A stretch of DNA of 64,000 bases from Flavobacteriaceae bacterium. GTDB taxonomy: Bacteria > Bacteroidota > Bacteroidia > Flavobacteriales > Flavobacteriaceae. The stretch spans positions 1 through 64,000 of the forward strand of contig JAIPBH010000006.1 of assembly GCA_021739635.1 (NCBI GenBank). The letters run 5' to 3'. Shown one piece after another: positions 24,519-33,800 of the stretch. Under the pieces are notes generated by a model. That model was not told where the DNA came from. It did not search any database and worked only from the letters and a program-made list of their open reading frames with translations. Both the position numbers and the translations under genes were made by a program. Position 1 is the first letter of the stretch. Every line of letters starts with the position of its first letter.

Positions 24519-25982
24519 TTATTTTTGTAACTGTTTTAAAAATTCTTGTACTATTTTATAATCGTCAAAATCCGAGCGTTGTCCTTTAATTTCTTGATAT
24601 GTTTCATGTCCTTTTCCTGCTATGAGAATAATATCATTTGGTTTTGCCAATTGGCAAGCTGTTTTAATAGCCTGTTTTCTATCAACAATTGAAATTACTT
24701 TTTTAATATTTTGAGGTTCTACCCCTTTTTCTATCTCACTAATTATTGCGTCAGGTTCTTCACTACGCGGATTATCACTTGTAATAATTACTTTAGTACT
24801 TAAGGTAGAAGCAATATTTCCCATGGTTGGGCGTTTTGTTTTATCTCTATCACCACCACAACCAAAAACTGTAATGAGCTCTTCGTTTTTAGTACGAATA
24901 TTATTAATGGTTTCTAATACATTTTTAAGTGCATCAGGCGTATGAGCATAATCAACAATTGCAGTTATTTTTTCATCAGAAATTAAATACTGAAAACGAC
25001 CGCTAACACTTTCTAAAGTGCTTATTAACTGAAGCGATTCATCTTTATTAAGCCCTAATAAATCAGCCGTTCCATATATAGCTATCATATTATAAGCATT
25101 AAAATTGCCTATAAGTTTTGTCCATACTTCACTGTCGTTTATTTTTAATAATAAGCCTCTAAGCTCATTTTCCAGAATTTGAACTCTATAATCTGCATAG
25201 GTTTTTAATGCATAGGTAAATTTTCTGGCCTTTGTATTTTGAAGCATGACTAAACCATTTTTATCATCAACATTTACTAAGGCAAAAGCTGTACTTGGAA
25301 GATTATCAAAAAAAGATTTTTTAACATCTCTATATTCTGCGAATGTGTTATGATAATCTAAATGATCATGGGTTAAATTGGTGAAAATTCCACCTTCAAA
25401 ATGCAACCCTTCGGTTCTATATTGATGAATTCCATGCGAGCTTACTTCCATAAAGCAAAACTCCACGCCTTCATCACTCATTTCCTTAAGGTATTTATTA
25501 ATGGACAATGAATCAGGAGTTGTATGAGTGGCTTTATATTCTTTATTGTCAACCATAACTTTTACGGTTGAAAGCAAGCCAACTTTAAATCCGGCTTTTT
25601 TAAATAATTGATATAATAAAGAAGCCACAGTTGTTTTTCCATTGGTACCAGTAACACCAACAAGTTTTAAATTTTCTGAAGGCACTCCAAAATAGTTTGA
25701 AGCCATATAAGCCAATGCTTTTGCTGCATTATCAACTTCTATATAAGTAATATTGTTTTTTAAATTAAGAGGCAATGTTTCACAAATAACAGCAATGGCT
25801 CCTTTTTCAATAGCTTTATCTATATAATCATGACCATCTACATGGGTGCCTTTTATTGCTACAAATACATCATTTTGGATGATGTTTCTAGAATCAAAAT
25901 GAATCTCGTTAATATCCACAAAAGTGCTACCTGAAACAGCATTTAAGGTTACTTTATACAATATGTCTTTTAATGCTATCAC
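24519..25982 (-). CDS. murE: UDP-MurNAc-tripeptide synthetase MurE (meso-diaminopimelate type)
   Basis: This 487-residue cytoplasmic ligase adds the third peptide residue to UDP-MurNAc-L-Ala-D-Glu. The ATP loop is TGTNGKTT at 111-118. The central motif [11 protein letters not shown] and the [10 protein letters not shown] stretch follow. The acceptor amino-acid motif DNPR is visible near residue 402 ([10 protein letters not shown]). In this family DNPR marks enzymes that use meso-diaminopimelate, so the cell wall is predicted to be the direct-crosslinked DAP type. Its ATG overlaps the stop codon of the upstream ftsI (ATGA). Confidence 0.97.
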   Translation of the reverse strand: MIALKDILYKVTLNAVSGSTFVDINEIHFDSRNIIQNDVFVAIKGTHVDGHDYIDKAIEKGAIAVICETLPLNLKNNITYIEVDNAAKALAYMASNYFGVPSENLKLVGVTGTNGKTTVASLLYQLFKKAGFKVGLLSTVKVMVDNKEYKATHTTPDSLSINKYLKEMSDEGVEFCFMEVSSHGIHQYRTEGLHFEGGIFTNLTHDHLDYHNTFAEYRDVKKSFFDNLPSTAFALVNVDDKNGLVMLQNTKARKFTYALKTYADYRVQILENELRGLLLKINDSEVWTKLIGNFNAYNMIAIYGTADLLGLNKDESLQLISTLESVSGRFQYLISDEKITAIVDYAHTPDALKNVLETINNIRTKNEELITVFGCGGDRDKTKRPTMGNIASTLSTKVIITSDNPRSEEPDAIISEIEKGVEPQNIKKVISIVDRKQAIKTACQLAKPNDIILIAGKGHETYQEIKGQRSDFDDYKIVQEFLKQLQK

Positions 25983-27988
25983 GAATTTTCTAAAATGACA
26001 ATTTGATTTTTCTTAATAACCTGACCTTTATCTACAGATTGCTTTTTAATAATTCCAGCGCCTTGAATCTTTACTTTAAGCCCCATATTTTCTAAAAGTG
26101 CTAAGGCATCCATTGTTGGTAAGCCAACTACGCTTGGCATGGTATTTTTATAGTTTTGAGCTGTTTTATAAAAACTTTCATACTCATTTTCTGTGGAAGC
26201 GTATTTAATGTTTAAAGTCTTCACTTCATCAACAATAGGCGTATCTGTAAATATTTTTTGAGCAATCTTTTTAAAAACCGGCCCAGACACATCGGCACCA
26301 TAATACCCAACACTTTTATCTGGTTCATGAATAACAACTATGCAAGAATATTTAGGATTGTCTGCTGGAAAATAACCAGCAAACGACGATATATAATTCA
26401 GTTTTTCTTTGTTTCTGTAATCCTTTTGACAAGTACCAGTTTTGCCCGCCATTGAAAAATTTTCTGAATACAACCTATGACCAGTACCATGATCTTTTTC
26501 AACCACATTTTTAAGCAATTTCTGGACTTTAGCAATGGTTTCTTTTGAGCATATTTGCTTATTTAAAACTTCTTTTTCAAAAGGCACAATAACTTTATCA
26601 AAAGATCTTACTTCTTTTAAAAATTGAGGTTTCACCATTTCACCATCATTTGCTATTGCATTGTAAAAAGTTAATGTTTGCAAAGGGGTAAACTGTACTC
26701 CATAACCAAAAGCCATCCATTGTAAAGCGATACCACTCCAACGTTTATTTTTAATTCTTGGATCTGGAATAGTAGGTTGCGGCTCGCCTAAAATTGAAAG
26801 ATCTAATTTTTTATTAAGGTTCATTTTATATAACCTATCAACAAATTTTTCTGGATTTTTTGAGTATGCATTATCAATGGCTCTAACAATTCCTGTGTTT
26901 GATGACACTTCAAAAGCTTTTGAAATTGATATTTTTCCATAGCCTCCATGATGTGAGTCTTTTACTGGTTTTCCGTAAAACCAAATAACTCCTTTTTCTG
27001 TATCTACCACATCACTAGTATCTATTACTTTATCTTCAAGTGCTGCCGTAAGCGCCATTAATTTAAAGGTAGAACCTGGTTCGTGGCTTTCTCCAACAGC
27101 ATAGTTTAATCGCTCATAATAATACCCTTCGCTATTTCTACCAAGATTAGATATTGCTTTAATTTCACCAGTTTTGGTTTCCATAACCACCACACAACCA
27201 TGATCTGCTTTGTACTTTTCTAACTGTTCTAACAAAGCATGATGTGCTATATCTTGAATATTTACATCAATAGTTGTGTAAACATCATACCCATCTTGAG
27301 GTTCAATTTGGTTATAATCTGCAATTGGTTTCCATTGCCCCTTACCTATTTGTTGTTTAGCACGTTTTCCATCAGTTCCTCTTAAATATTTAACACCATA
27401 AGCGCCATCAATTCCTGCTCTTGTTACATTTCCCTGGTCATCAAATCTTTCATAACCAATAGATCGTTGCGCAATTCCACCCATAGGATGTTCGCGTTTT
27501 GTTGTTTGTTCCACAATTAAACCTCCTTTGAATGCACCAAGTTTTAAAAGCGGAAAATTTCTTAATCTTATGTAATCAGAATATCCAATATTTCTAGCAA
27601 TTAAATAATATCTGTTTTTATTTACTCTTGCTTTTCTGATATCATTCTGATAATAGCTTGAAGATTTTCCGGAGTATTTAGAAAGAGAATCACATAAAGG
27701 CATTAAATATTTTTCAAATGTTTTATTTGAAGGGGTTAAAGCATCAAATCTTAAATCGTATTTTGGAATGGATGTAGCCAACAAATTACCTTTTGCAGAA
27801 TAGACATTTCCTCTATTAGCAGGAATTACCACATTTTTAACAACACGTTGTTCTGCTAATGCTCTGTATTTATCTCCTTGGACAAATTGTATTGTTGTTA
27901 ATTTAAATACCACCGCCAGACAGAAGATGAACATACATCCTGCAATAAAGTATAATCTGTTTAATATGTTCTTCTCGTTTATTGCCAA
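25979..27988 (-). CDS. ftsI: Septal transpeptidase FtsI (PBP3-like) with PASTA domain
   Basis: This 669-residue class B penicillin-binding protein crosslinks septal peptidoglycan in the periplasm. One membrane helix lies at about 12-30. The dimerisation domain follows (RGNVYSAKGNLLA at 59-71). The transpeptidase triad is complete: STFK at 306-309 with the nucleophile Ser306, SSNTG (the SxN motif) near 358, and KTGT near 505. The C-terminal 60 residues (MPSVVGLPTMDALALLENMG...) form a PASTA domain, which E. coli FtsI lacks but Bacteroidota enzymes often have. It sits between ftsL and murE. Confidence 0.96.
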   Translation of the reverse strand: MAINEKNILNRLYFIAGCMFIFCLAVVFKLTTIQFVQGDKYRALAEQRVVKNVVIPANRGNVYSAKGNLLATSIPKYDLRFDALTPSNKTFEKYLMPLCDSLSKYSGKSSSYYQNDIRKARVNKNRYYLIARNIGYSDYIRLRNFPLLKLGAFKGGLIVEQTTKREHPMGGIAQRSIGYERFDDQGNVTRAGIDGAYGVKYLRGTDGKRAKQQIGKGQWKPIADYNQIEPQDGYDVYTTIDVNIQDIAHHALLEQLEKYKADHGCVVVMETKTGEIKAISNLGRNSEGYYYERLNYAVGESHEPGSTFKLMALTAALEDKVIDTSDVVDTEKGVIWFYGKPVKDSHHGGYGKISISKAFEVSSNTGIVRAIDNAYSKNPEKFVDRLYKMNLNKKLDLSILGEPQPTIPDPRIKNKRWSGIALQWMAFGYGVQFTPLQTLTFYNAIANDGEMVKPQFLKEVRSFDKVIVPFEKEVLNKQICSKETIAKVQKLLKNVVEKDHGTGHRLYSENFSMAGKTGTCQKDYRNKEKLNYISSFAGYFPADNPKYSCIVVIHEPDKSVGYYGADVSGPVFKKIAQKIFTDTPIVDEVKTLNIKYASTENEYESFYKTAQNYKNTMPSVVGLPTMDALALLENMGLKVKIQGAGIIKKQSVDKGQVIKKNQIVILENS

Positions 27989-27996
27989 GGTTACAT

Positions 27997-28314
27997 TTAT
28001 TGTTGTGATTTAACTTTAATTTTTTTTGGCGGAATTACTGAAGGCGCTATACCCTTTTCCTGCATTGCTACCATAATTTCAGACTCCATTTTTAGTTTCA
28101 TAAGTTTTGAACGACCATCAATAAACTCTGAACGCATTTCATTGACTTCATTTTTTAATCGGGCAATTTCATATACTTTTTTATCTGCACTGTGAGAACT
28201 TGCAATCATAACTATAGCCAAAGAGGAAATGAAAATAATGACTCTCCAGTTTTTGAAGGAATCATCACTTACCAAAAAGGTTCCTTTTAATACGCTATAG
28301 ATGTTTTTTTTCAT
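27997..28314 (-). CDS. ftsL: FtsL-like cell division protein
   Basis: This 105-residue bitopic protein has one membrane helix at about 25-42 (VIIFISSLAIVMIASSHS), then a helical coiled-coil-like segment (VYEIARLKNEVNEMRSEFID...) and a basic tail rich in Lys and Pro. FtsL works with FtsB and FtsQ to activate FtsWI. Sequence similarity is low in this family, so topology and place (between rsmH and ftsI, separated by zero and eight bases) carry the call. Confidence 0.85.
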   Translation of the reverse strand: MKKNIYSVLKGTFLVSDDSFKNWRVIIFISSLAIVMIASSHSADKKVYEIARLKNEVNEMRSEFIDGRSKLMKLKMESEIMVAMQEKGIAPSVIPPKKIKVKSQQ

Positions 28315-29211
28315 TTATAATTTTTCAGCTATACGCAGTTTTGCACTTCTTGCTCTGCTGTTACTATTAATTTCTTCTTTTGATGGCACAGTTAGCCCGT
28401 TTATTTTTTTTAATGGCACTTCAAAATTTCCATACATATCGCGCTCTGGCTCTCCTTCAAACATTCCGTTTCTAATAAAACGCTTCACCAATCTATCCTC
28501 TAATGAGTGATAAGAAATAAAACTTAACCGGCCACCTTGTTTTAAAAGCTCTGGTGTTTGTTCTAAAAACTCTTTTAATGCTTCAATTTCTTGATTCACT
28601 TCAATACGTATTGCTTGATAAATTTGAGCTAACACTTTATTTTCATGTCTTGGTGGTAAAAATTTATGCAACACCTTTTTAAGTTGCTCACTGGTTTTAA
28701 TTACATATTCCTTTCTATGTTCAATAATCACTTTTGCCATAGCCAATCCTGATCTTAACTCACCATATTGTAAAAACACATTTTTCAATTGCTCTTCTTC
28801 ATACTCGTTAATTACATTAAAAGCTGATAATTGATTTTTTTGATTCATTCTCATATCTAAATCAGCTTCAAAACGAGTTGAAAAACCACGTTCAGCAACA
28901 TCAAATTGATGTGACGAAACACCAAAGTCAGCCAAAATACCATCAACTTGTTTAATACCGTAAAATCTCAAAAAACGTTTTATGTGCCTGAAATTTTCAT
29001 TGATTAAAGTAAATCTCTTATCATCAATAGTATTTGCTAAAGCATCTTGATCTTGGTCAAAAGCAAATAACTTTCCGTTTTCACCTAGATGTTTTATTAT
29101 TTCTCTGCTATGACCTCCGCCACCAAAAGTGACATCTACATAAACACCATCTTCTTTAATATTTAAACCTTCAACGGTTTCTTTAAGCAATACTGGGTTA
29201 TGATATTCCAT
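28315..29211 (-). CDS. rsmH: 16S rRNA C1402 N4-methyltransferase RsmH
   Basis: This SAM-dependent methyltransferase modifies C1402 of 16S rRNA at the ribosomal P site. The start region YHNPVLLKETVEGL and the SAM-binding stretch VDVTFGGGGHSREIIKHLGE are typical, followed by FAFDQDQDAL, ILADFGVSSHQFD and, near the end, FISYHSLEDRLVKRF and SRARSAKLRIAE. I use the ATG of MEYHNPV (298 residues); an ATG two codons upstream is possible. It overlaps mraZ by 14 bases, so the two are translated together. Confidence 0.96.
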   Translation of the reverse strand: MEYHNPVLLKETVEGLNIKEDGVYVDVTFGGGGHSREIIKHLGENGKLFAFDQDQDALANTIDDKRFTLINENFRHIKRFLRFYGIKQVDGILADFGVSSHQFDVAERGFSTRFEADLDMRMNQKNQLSAFNVINEYEEEQLKNVFLQYGELRSGLAMAKVIIEHRKEYVIKTSEQLKKVLHKFLPPRHENKVLAQIYQAIRIEVNQEIEALKEFLEQTPELLKQGGRLSFISYHSLEDRLVKRFIRNGMFEGEPERDMYGNFEVPLKKINGLTVPSKEEINSNSRARSAKLRIAEKL

Positions 29212-29668
29212 GGTCATCTTCTTCTTGTCCCATAACCTCTTCAGCTAAATCTGCAAAATCTCCAGTTGCATCATCAATAGCTTGCTCATATTTATCTTTA
29301 TCCCATATTTCAATGATATTAATAGCTGAAGACACTACAATATTTTTTGAAATATTTGCAAAAATCGTTAAGTCTTTAGGTATTAATAAACGACCATTAG
29401 AATCAATCTCAACAACTTTTACACCTGCAGTAAAACGGCGTATAAAATCGTTATTCTTTTTTTTAAACTTATTTAGCTTATTAACCTTTTGTATTAAAAT
29501 CTCCCATTCAGACATAGGATATAATTCTAAACAAGATTGAAATACCGCTCGTTTTAAAACAAAACCACTCTGCAAAACAGGATTCAACTGCTTTTTTAAT
29601 GCTACAGGAAGCATTAGCCTTCCTTTAGCATCAACTTTACATTCGTATGTTCCTATTAATGAATTCAA
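29198..29668 (-). CDS. mraZ: Transcriptional regulator MraZ
   Basis: This 156-residue protein is made of two AbrB-like swapped-hairpin domains with the pattern DxxGR: VDAKGRLMLPVALKKQL at about 12-28 and IDSNGRLLIPKDL near 90-102. MraZ forms rings that bind repeats upstream of its own operon and usually represses the dcw genes. It is the first gene of the cluster. Three perfectly spaced boxes lie upstream at 29719-29744, beside a TATATTTG promoter element, so autoregulation is likely here. Confidence 0.96.
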   Translation of the reverse strand: MNSLIGTYECKVDAKGRLMLPVALKKQLNPVLQSGFVLKRAVFQSCLELYPMSEWEILIQKVNKLNKFKKKNNDFIRRFTAGVKVVEIDSNGRLLIPKDLTIFANISKNIVVSSAINIIEIWDKDKYEQAIDDATGDFADLAEEVMGQEEDDHGIS

Positions 29669-29700
29669 AACAGCTGGATATGGTTTTAGTCTTTAAGTTT

Positions 29701-29747
29701 CAAATATATTGAAAATTTTACCACTTTTTACCACAATATACCACTTT
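29701..29747 (-). promoter_or_regulatory. mraZ/dcw promoter with three MraZ boxes
   Basis: On the reverse strand GTGGTA occurs three times with exactly ten-base spacing (complement of TACCAC at 29719-29724, 29729-29734 and 29739-29744). It is followed by TATATTTG (29701-29708), a match to the flavobacterial -7 element TAnnTTTG about 33 bases before the ATG. MraZ of other bacteria binds tandem GTGG-type repeats of this period. Binding by MraZ here is inferred. Confidence 0.75.
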
Positions 29748-29927
29748 GTTAATAATTTTTCGACCAAATACAGTTATCATGTGATTTATACACAAATAAT
29801 GACACTTAGTTACTTGTTTTCAAGTGTTTATAAATTTTCTGCATAAACGTTTTATATTGTTAACATCTACATGCTGATTATTTACAGTTGCCAATCAATA
29901 AAATGGTTGAAATATCAATGAAATAAC

Positions 29928-29935
29928 TATATTTG
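29928..29935 (+). promoter_or_regulatory. Flavobacterial promoter of the hydrolase-engB pair
   Basis: TATATTTG at 29928-29935 is preceded by TTG at 29907-29909, with an 18-base spacer. This matches the flavobacterial TTG-N17-23-TAnnTTTG pattern. The ATG of the hydrolase gene follows about 30 bases later. The 297-bp region 29669-29965 thus carries divergent promoters for mraZ and this gene. Confidence 0.7.
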
Positions 29936-29965
29936 TTCTTAAACAAAATGACCAATTAGTTAAAT

Positions 29966-30727
29966 ATGCATCTTTTAAAAAAAGAAAAAAATTATAGTTA
30001 TATTGAAGTTGGAGAAGGCACTCCGTTGATAATATTACATGGTTTAATGGGAGGCTTAAGTAATTTTGACTATGTAACTCGTTATTTTAGCACTAAAGGC
30101 TATAAAGTTATTATCCCAGAACTGCCTATTTACTCGATGTCTTTATTAAAAACTAATGTGAAAAGTTTTGCAAAATACTTGCATGATTTTATTGATTTTA
30201 AAGACTTAAAAGACGTTATTTTGTTAGGAAATTCACTTGGTGGGCATATTGGTTTATATCACACCAAATTATATCCTTTAAAAGTTAAGGCTCTTGTTAT
30301 AACAGGAAGCTCAGGCCTTTATGAAAGCGCTATGGGTGGCGGATACACTAAACGCAGTGATTATGAAGTGATAAAGAAAAAATCTCAAGACGTTTTTTAT
30401 AATCCTGAAGTTGCAACCAAAGAAATTGTTGATGAAGTTTATGCAACTGTAAATGACAGAAATAAACTTATTAAAACCTTAGCTATTGCCAAAAGTGCTA
30501 TTAGGCATAATATGGCTAAAGACCTGCCTAAAATGAAAACGCCGACCTGTATTATTTGGGGCAAAAATGATACGGTAACTCCACCAGAAGTTGCTGAAGA
30601 ATTTAAAAGTTTATTACCTGATTCTGACTTATTTTGGATAGATAAATGTGGTCATGCAGCCATGATGGAACACCCAGAAGAGTTTAATAAAATTCTTGGA
30701 GACTGGTTAACAAAAAGAAATTTATAA
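29966..30727 (+). CDS. Alpha/beta-fold hydrolase
   Basis: This 253-residue cytoplasmic hydrolase has the oxyanion segment ILHGLMGGLSNF (about 24-35), the nucleophile elbow GNSLGG near residue 90, a late-strand acid region (IIWGKNDTVTPPEVAEEF near 197), and the catalytic His in CGHAAMMEHPEEF near 230. The substrate is unknown; the fold covers esterases, lactonases and C-C hydrolases. It is divergent from mraZ and followed after 19 bases by engB, with which it is probably co-transcribed. Confidence 0.85.
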   Translation: MHLLKKEKNYSYIEVGEGTPLIILHGLMGGLSNFDYVTRYFSTKGYKVIIPELPIYSMSLLKTNVKSFAKYLHDFIDFKDLKDVILLGNSLGGHIGLYHTKLYPLKVKALVITGSSGLYESAMGGGYTKRSDYEVIKKKSQDVFYNPEVATKEIVDEVYATVNDRNKLIKTLAIAKSAIRHNMAKDLPKMKTPTCIIWGKNDTVTPPEVAEEFKSLLPDSDLFWIDKCGHAAMMEHPEEFNKILGDWLTKRNL

Positions 30728-30746
30728 AATTTCGAAAACAAACCTT

Positions 30747-31358
30747 ATGTTAGTTAAATCTGCTGAATTTGTGATGAGCAATTCTGATGTGGCAAAATGC
30801 CCAAAAAACAGAATGCCTGAGTATGCATTTATTGGCAGAAGTAATGTTGGTAAATCATCGCTAATAAATATGCTTACCAACAAAAAAAGCTTAGCAAAAA
30901 CATCAGGAAAACCTGGGAAAACACAGCTAATCAATCATTTTTTAATCAATAAAAACTGGTATTTAGTTGACTTGCCAGGTTATGGTTATGCTAAAGTTTC
31001 AAAGAGCTCAAAACAAACTTTCCAGAAATTTATTACCCAGTATTTTAGTTTACGCGAACAATTAGTTTCTGCTTTTGTGTTGGTTGATATTCGTCATGAT
31101 CCACAGCTTATTGACTTAGAATTTATGCAATGGTTGGGTGAAAATGGTGTGCCATTTTCAATTGTGTTTACAAAAGCAGATAAATTGAAACCTAAAGCTA
31201 TTGAAAACCATATTGAGAGTTACAAATCTGTTTTACTTGAAACTTGGGAAGATATGCCTAAATATTTTGTAACCTCATCATCAAAAGACATTGGTAAAGA
31301 AGACGTTTTAGGATATATTGAAGGATTGAATGACAATATGGAATTGAGTAACATCTAA
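30747..31358 (+). CDS. engB: Ribosome biogenesis GTPase EngB (YihA/YsxC)
   Basis: This 203-residue small GTPase is needed for late assembly of the large ribosomal subunit. The G motifs are clear: GRSNVGKSSLINML (G1, about 30-43), KTQLINHF (G2 region), DLPGYGYAKV (G3), and TKADK (G4, near 146-150), with SSSKDIGKEDV as the G5 region near 175. The length is typical. It ends at a strong two-way terminator that separates it from the convergent prc gene. Confidence 0.96.
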   Translation: MLVKSAEFVMSNSDVAKCPKNRMPEYAFIGRSNVGKSSLINMLTNKKSLAKTSGKPGKTQLINHFLINKNWYLVDLPGYGYAKVSKSSKQTFQKFITQYFSLREQLVSAFVLVDIRHDPQLIDLEFMQWLGENGVPFSIVFTKADKLKPKAIENHIESYKSVLLETWEDMPKYFVTSSSKDIGKEDVLGYIEGLNDNMELSNI

Positions 31359-31361
31359 AAA

Positions 31362-31406
31362 AAACACATTAATAAAAGTTAGTTTAAAACTTTTATTAAT
31401 GTGTTT
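31362..31406. terminator. Two-way terminator between engB and prc
   Basis: A perfect 19-base inverted repeat (31362-31380 with 31388-31406) with a seven-base loop lies between the stop codons of two convergent genes. A/T flanks on both sides allow it to work in both directions. Confidence 0.8.
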
Positions 31407-31444
31407 ATCTATTTAAATTATTTTTTTTAGCAAATTATTAAAAC

Positions 31445-33592
31445 CTAATTTTTCACTGTAGCAACTTTCTTAATATTATATGAGGTTTTTAAATCTTGAA
31501 GTACATTAATAGCTTCTTCTACATAAACATCTTGACTTAAACTTTTGTGCCAACGGTCACGTTTTTCTTTTAAATCTGTAGTGTCTTGTGTAAATAGTTG
31601 TTTCTCATATGCTGTTGACTCAAAAGTCAAATTTGTTTTATAACTAATTAAATCATTAAATCTATCGGCCTCTTCATCATTTTGAGCAAGTGCTGCTTTA
31701 TATTTATTATAATTTAAAGGAACAACCGTTTCATCAATTTTAGTTTTAACCCATTTAGCGTTTTCTTCAATGAGTTTTAGTTGGGCATTATTACTCATAC
31801 GTGCATTACTGCTTTTTATAGCATCATCATAATCAAAGTAATTGCTCCAAGTTGTATATTTTGCAGCATCAATTTCATCCCAAGGCAATGCGTTTTCTTT
31901 ATCTTTCTCACCAACATTAATAAAACTAAATTTATCAGGAACTATGACATCACTTTTAACACCTTCTAGCTGAACAGAACCACCATTAATTCTATAATAT
32001 TTTTGAGTGGTTAAAGCTAAAGCACCTAAATCTCCACTGGTATTGTTGCGAACCCAACCATTTAAATCCAACACATTTTGAACAGTACCTTTTCCATAGG
32101 TTTGCTTACTTCCTATAATGATAGCTCTTTTATAATCTTGCATGGCTGCTGCCATTATTTCTGAAGCAGATGCAGATAACTCGTTAACTAAAATCACTAA
32201 TGGTCCATCCCAAGTTATAGACTTATCCTTGTCCTCTAATACTTGTTTTGGTTCACCAGTTGAACGAACTTGAACTACTGGTCCGCTTTCTATAAATAAT
32301 CCAGCCATATCAACCACTGCAGGTAAAGATCCGCCTCCATTGTCTCTTAAATCTAATACGAGTCCTTGCATTCCTTCAGCTTTCAAACGTTCAATCTCCT
32401 TTTTAACGTCTGTAGCTGCATTTAACTTTTTATAATTATTAAAGTCTAAATAAAAACTAGGCAGATTAATAACTCCAAATTTCATATTATTTTTTTCAAC
32501 TATTGATGCTTTTGCATAGGTTTCATCAAACTCAATAACATCTCTTATAAGTGTAATATCTTTAATTGTGCCATCAACTTTTTTAATAGTTAAAGTTACC
32601 TTAGTTCCTTTTGGACCTTTGATATGTTTAATTGCGTCGTTAATAGGCATTCCTACAATGTTAATAGGAAAATCTTCTTTTTCTTGTTTTACTTTTAAAA
32701 TAACATCCTCAACTTCCAACTCATTACTTCTCCATGCTGGGCCACCTGAAATTAATTCAACTATTTTAATATAATCCATACGTTTTTGTAATCTTGCACC
32801 AATGCCTTCTAATTTTCCAGACATTCTAAAGTCAAAATCTTCTTTACTTTTTGGTGCTAGATAATATGTGTGGGGATCATATTCTTCTACAATAGTGTTT
32901 ACATAAACGGCAAACCAATCTTCGCGTTTTAAATCGTCAATAGTATCATTAAAATAAATATCAATAGACTTAAGTGTAGTTTCTCTAGCTTCTTTTTCAA
33001 TTTCTTGCTCAGTTTTCATAACATAAGAAGGATCTTTTTCTTTAGCCATTTTTTCTTGAGTATAGATATCGTCATAATTAGAAAGTGTTGAAAATTTTAG
33101 TTGCTTTCTCCAACGATCTTTCATTTCTTTTTTATTTTTTACGTACCCTATTTTATCGTAATCTGTATCAAAAGATTCGTCTATAGAATAGTCAAAAGTC
33201 TGCGACAAAACTTCTTTATAAATCACTTTAGCTTCTTCTATGCGTTTTAACATGCGGTCATAAGTAACATTAAAAAATGTAATATCAAACGCTTTTAATT
33301 GGTCATCAATATTGGTTTCAAATTTTTTAAAATCTTCAATATCAGATTCATAAAAGTATCTTTTTACTGGATCTAGGTTTTCAACATAATCTTTAAAAAG
33401 TTCAGCAGAAAAAGCATCATCCATTGCTATAGGGTCAAAATGCCCTTGTTGTAATACAAAAGTTATCACCTGAACTAATAATTTATCTTTATCTGGATCT
33501 GCAAATGTTTTGGTAGTGAAACTACACGATGCAAAAGCTAAAAGTAATAGCAATAACAAAATTTTATAGTTCCTTTTCATAATTTTCTTCAT
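31445..33592 (-). CDS. prc: Carboxy-terminal processing protease (Prc/tail-specific, S41)
   Basis: This long S41 protease trims or degrades proteins in the periplasm. A lipoprotein signal ends in AFASC (about residue 22 from the chosen start), suggesting an outer- or inner-membrane lipoprotein. A helical N-terminal region with a DPVKRYF segment follows, then a PDZ domain (YIKIVELISGGPAWRSNELEVED). The S41 protease domain has the nucleophile region VNELSASASEIMAAA and the catalytic Lys in SKQTYGKGTVQ about 25 residues later. The C-terminal 150 residues match the extra domain of E. coli Prc. I chose the ATG at 33592 (MKKIMKRN); the first ATG at 33610 adds six residues. It is divergent from surE. 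Confidence 0.92.
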   Translation of the reverse strand: MKKIMKRNYKILLLLLLLAFASCSFTTKTFADPDKDKLLVQVITFVLQQGHFDPIAMDDAFSAELFKDYVENLDPVKRYFYESDIEDFKKFETNIDDQLKAFDITFFNVTYDRMLKRIEEAKVIYKEVLSQTFDYSIDESFDTDYDKIGYVKNKKEMKDRWRKQLKFSTLSNYDDIYTQEKMAKEKDPSYVMKTEQEIEKEARETTLKSIDIYFNDTIDDLKREDWFAVYVNTIVEEYDPHTYYLAPKSKEDFDFRMSGKLEGIGARLQKRMDYIKIVELISGGPAWRSNELEVEDVILKVKQEKEDFPINIVGMPINDAIKHIKGPKGTKVTLTIKKVDGTIKDITLIRDVIEFDETYAKASIVEKNNMKFGVINLPSFYLDFNNYKKLNAATDVKKEIERLKAEGMQGLVLDLRDNGGGSLPAVVDMAGLFIESGPVVQVRSTGEPKQVLEDKDKSITWDGPLVILVNELSASASEIMAAAMQDYKRAIIIGSKQTYGKGTVQNVLDLNGWVRNNTSGDLGALALTTQKYYRINGGSVQLEGVKSDVIVPDKFSFINVGEKDKENALPWDEIDAAKYTTWSNYFDYDDAIKSSNARMSNNAQLKLIEENAKWVKTKIDETVVPLNYNKYKAALAQNDEEADRFNDLISYKTNLTFESTAYEKQLFTQDTTDLKEKRDRWHKSLSQDVYVEEAINVLQDLKTSYNIKKVATVKN

Positions 33593-33800
33593 CTTATTAT
33601 TTAATAGCAAATAATCCTTTTTATAAGTTTATATATTAATAGACATCTAAAGCAAAAAAAGATTATTATATATTTTCTACTAAAATAAAGAAAAAACCAT
33701 GCCAATAAATTCTAGATGGTACTAATTTTTTGTTAAACCAAACAAATTGAATAATTGCAGAGGAAATTATGTATTTTAGCCATGTTTTTTTATAAAGCCT

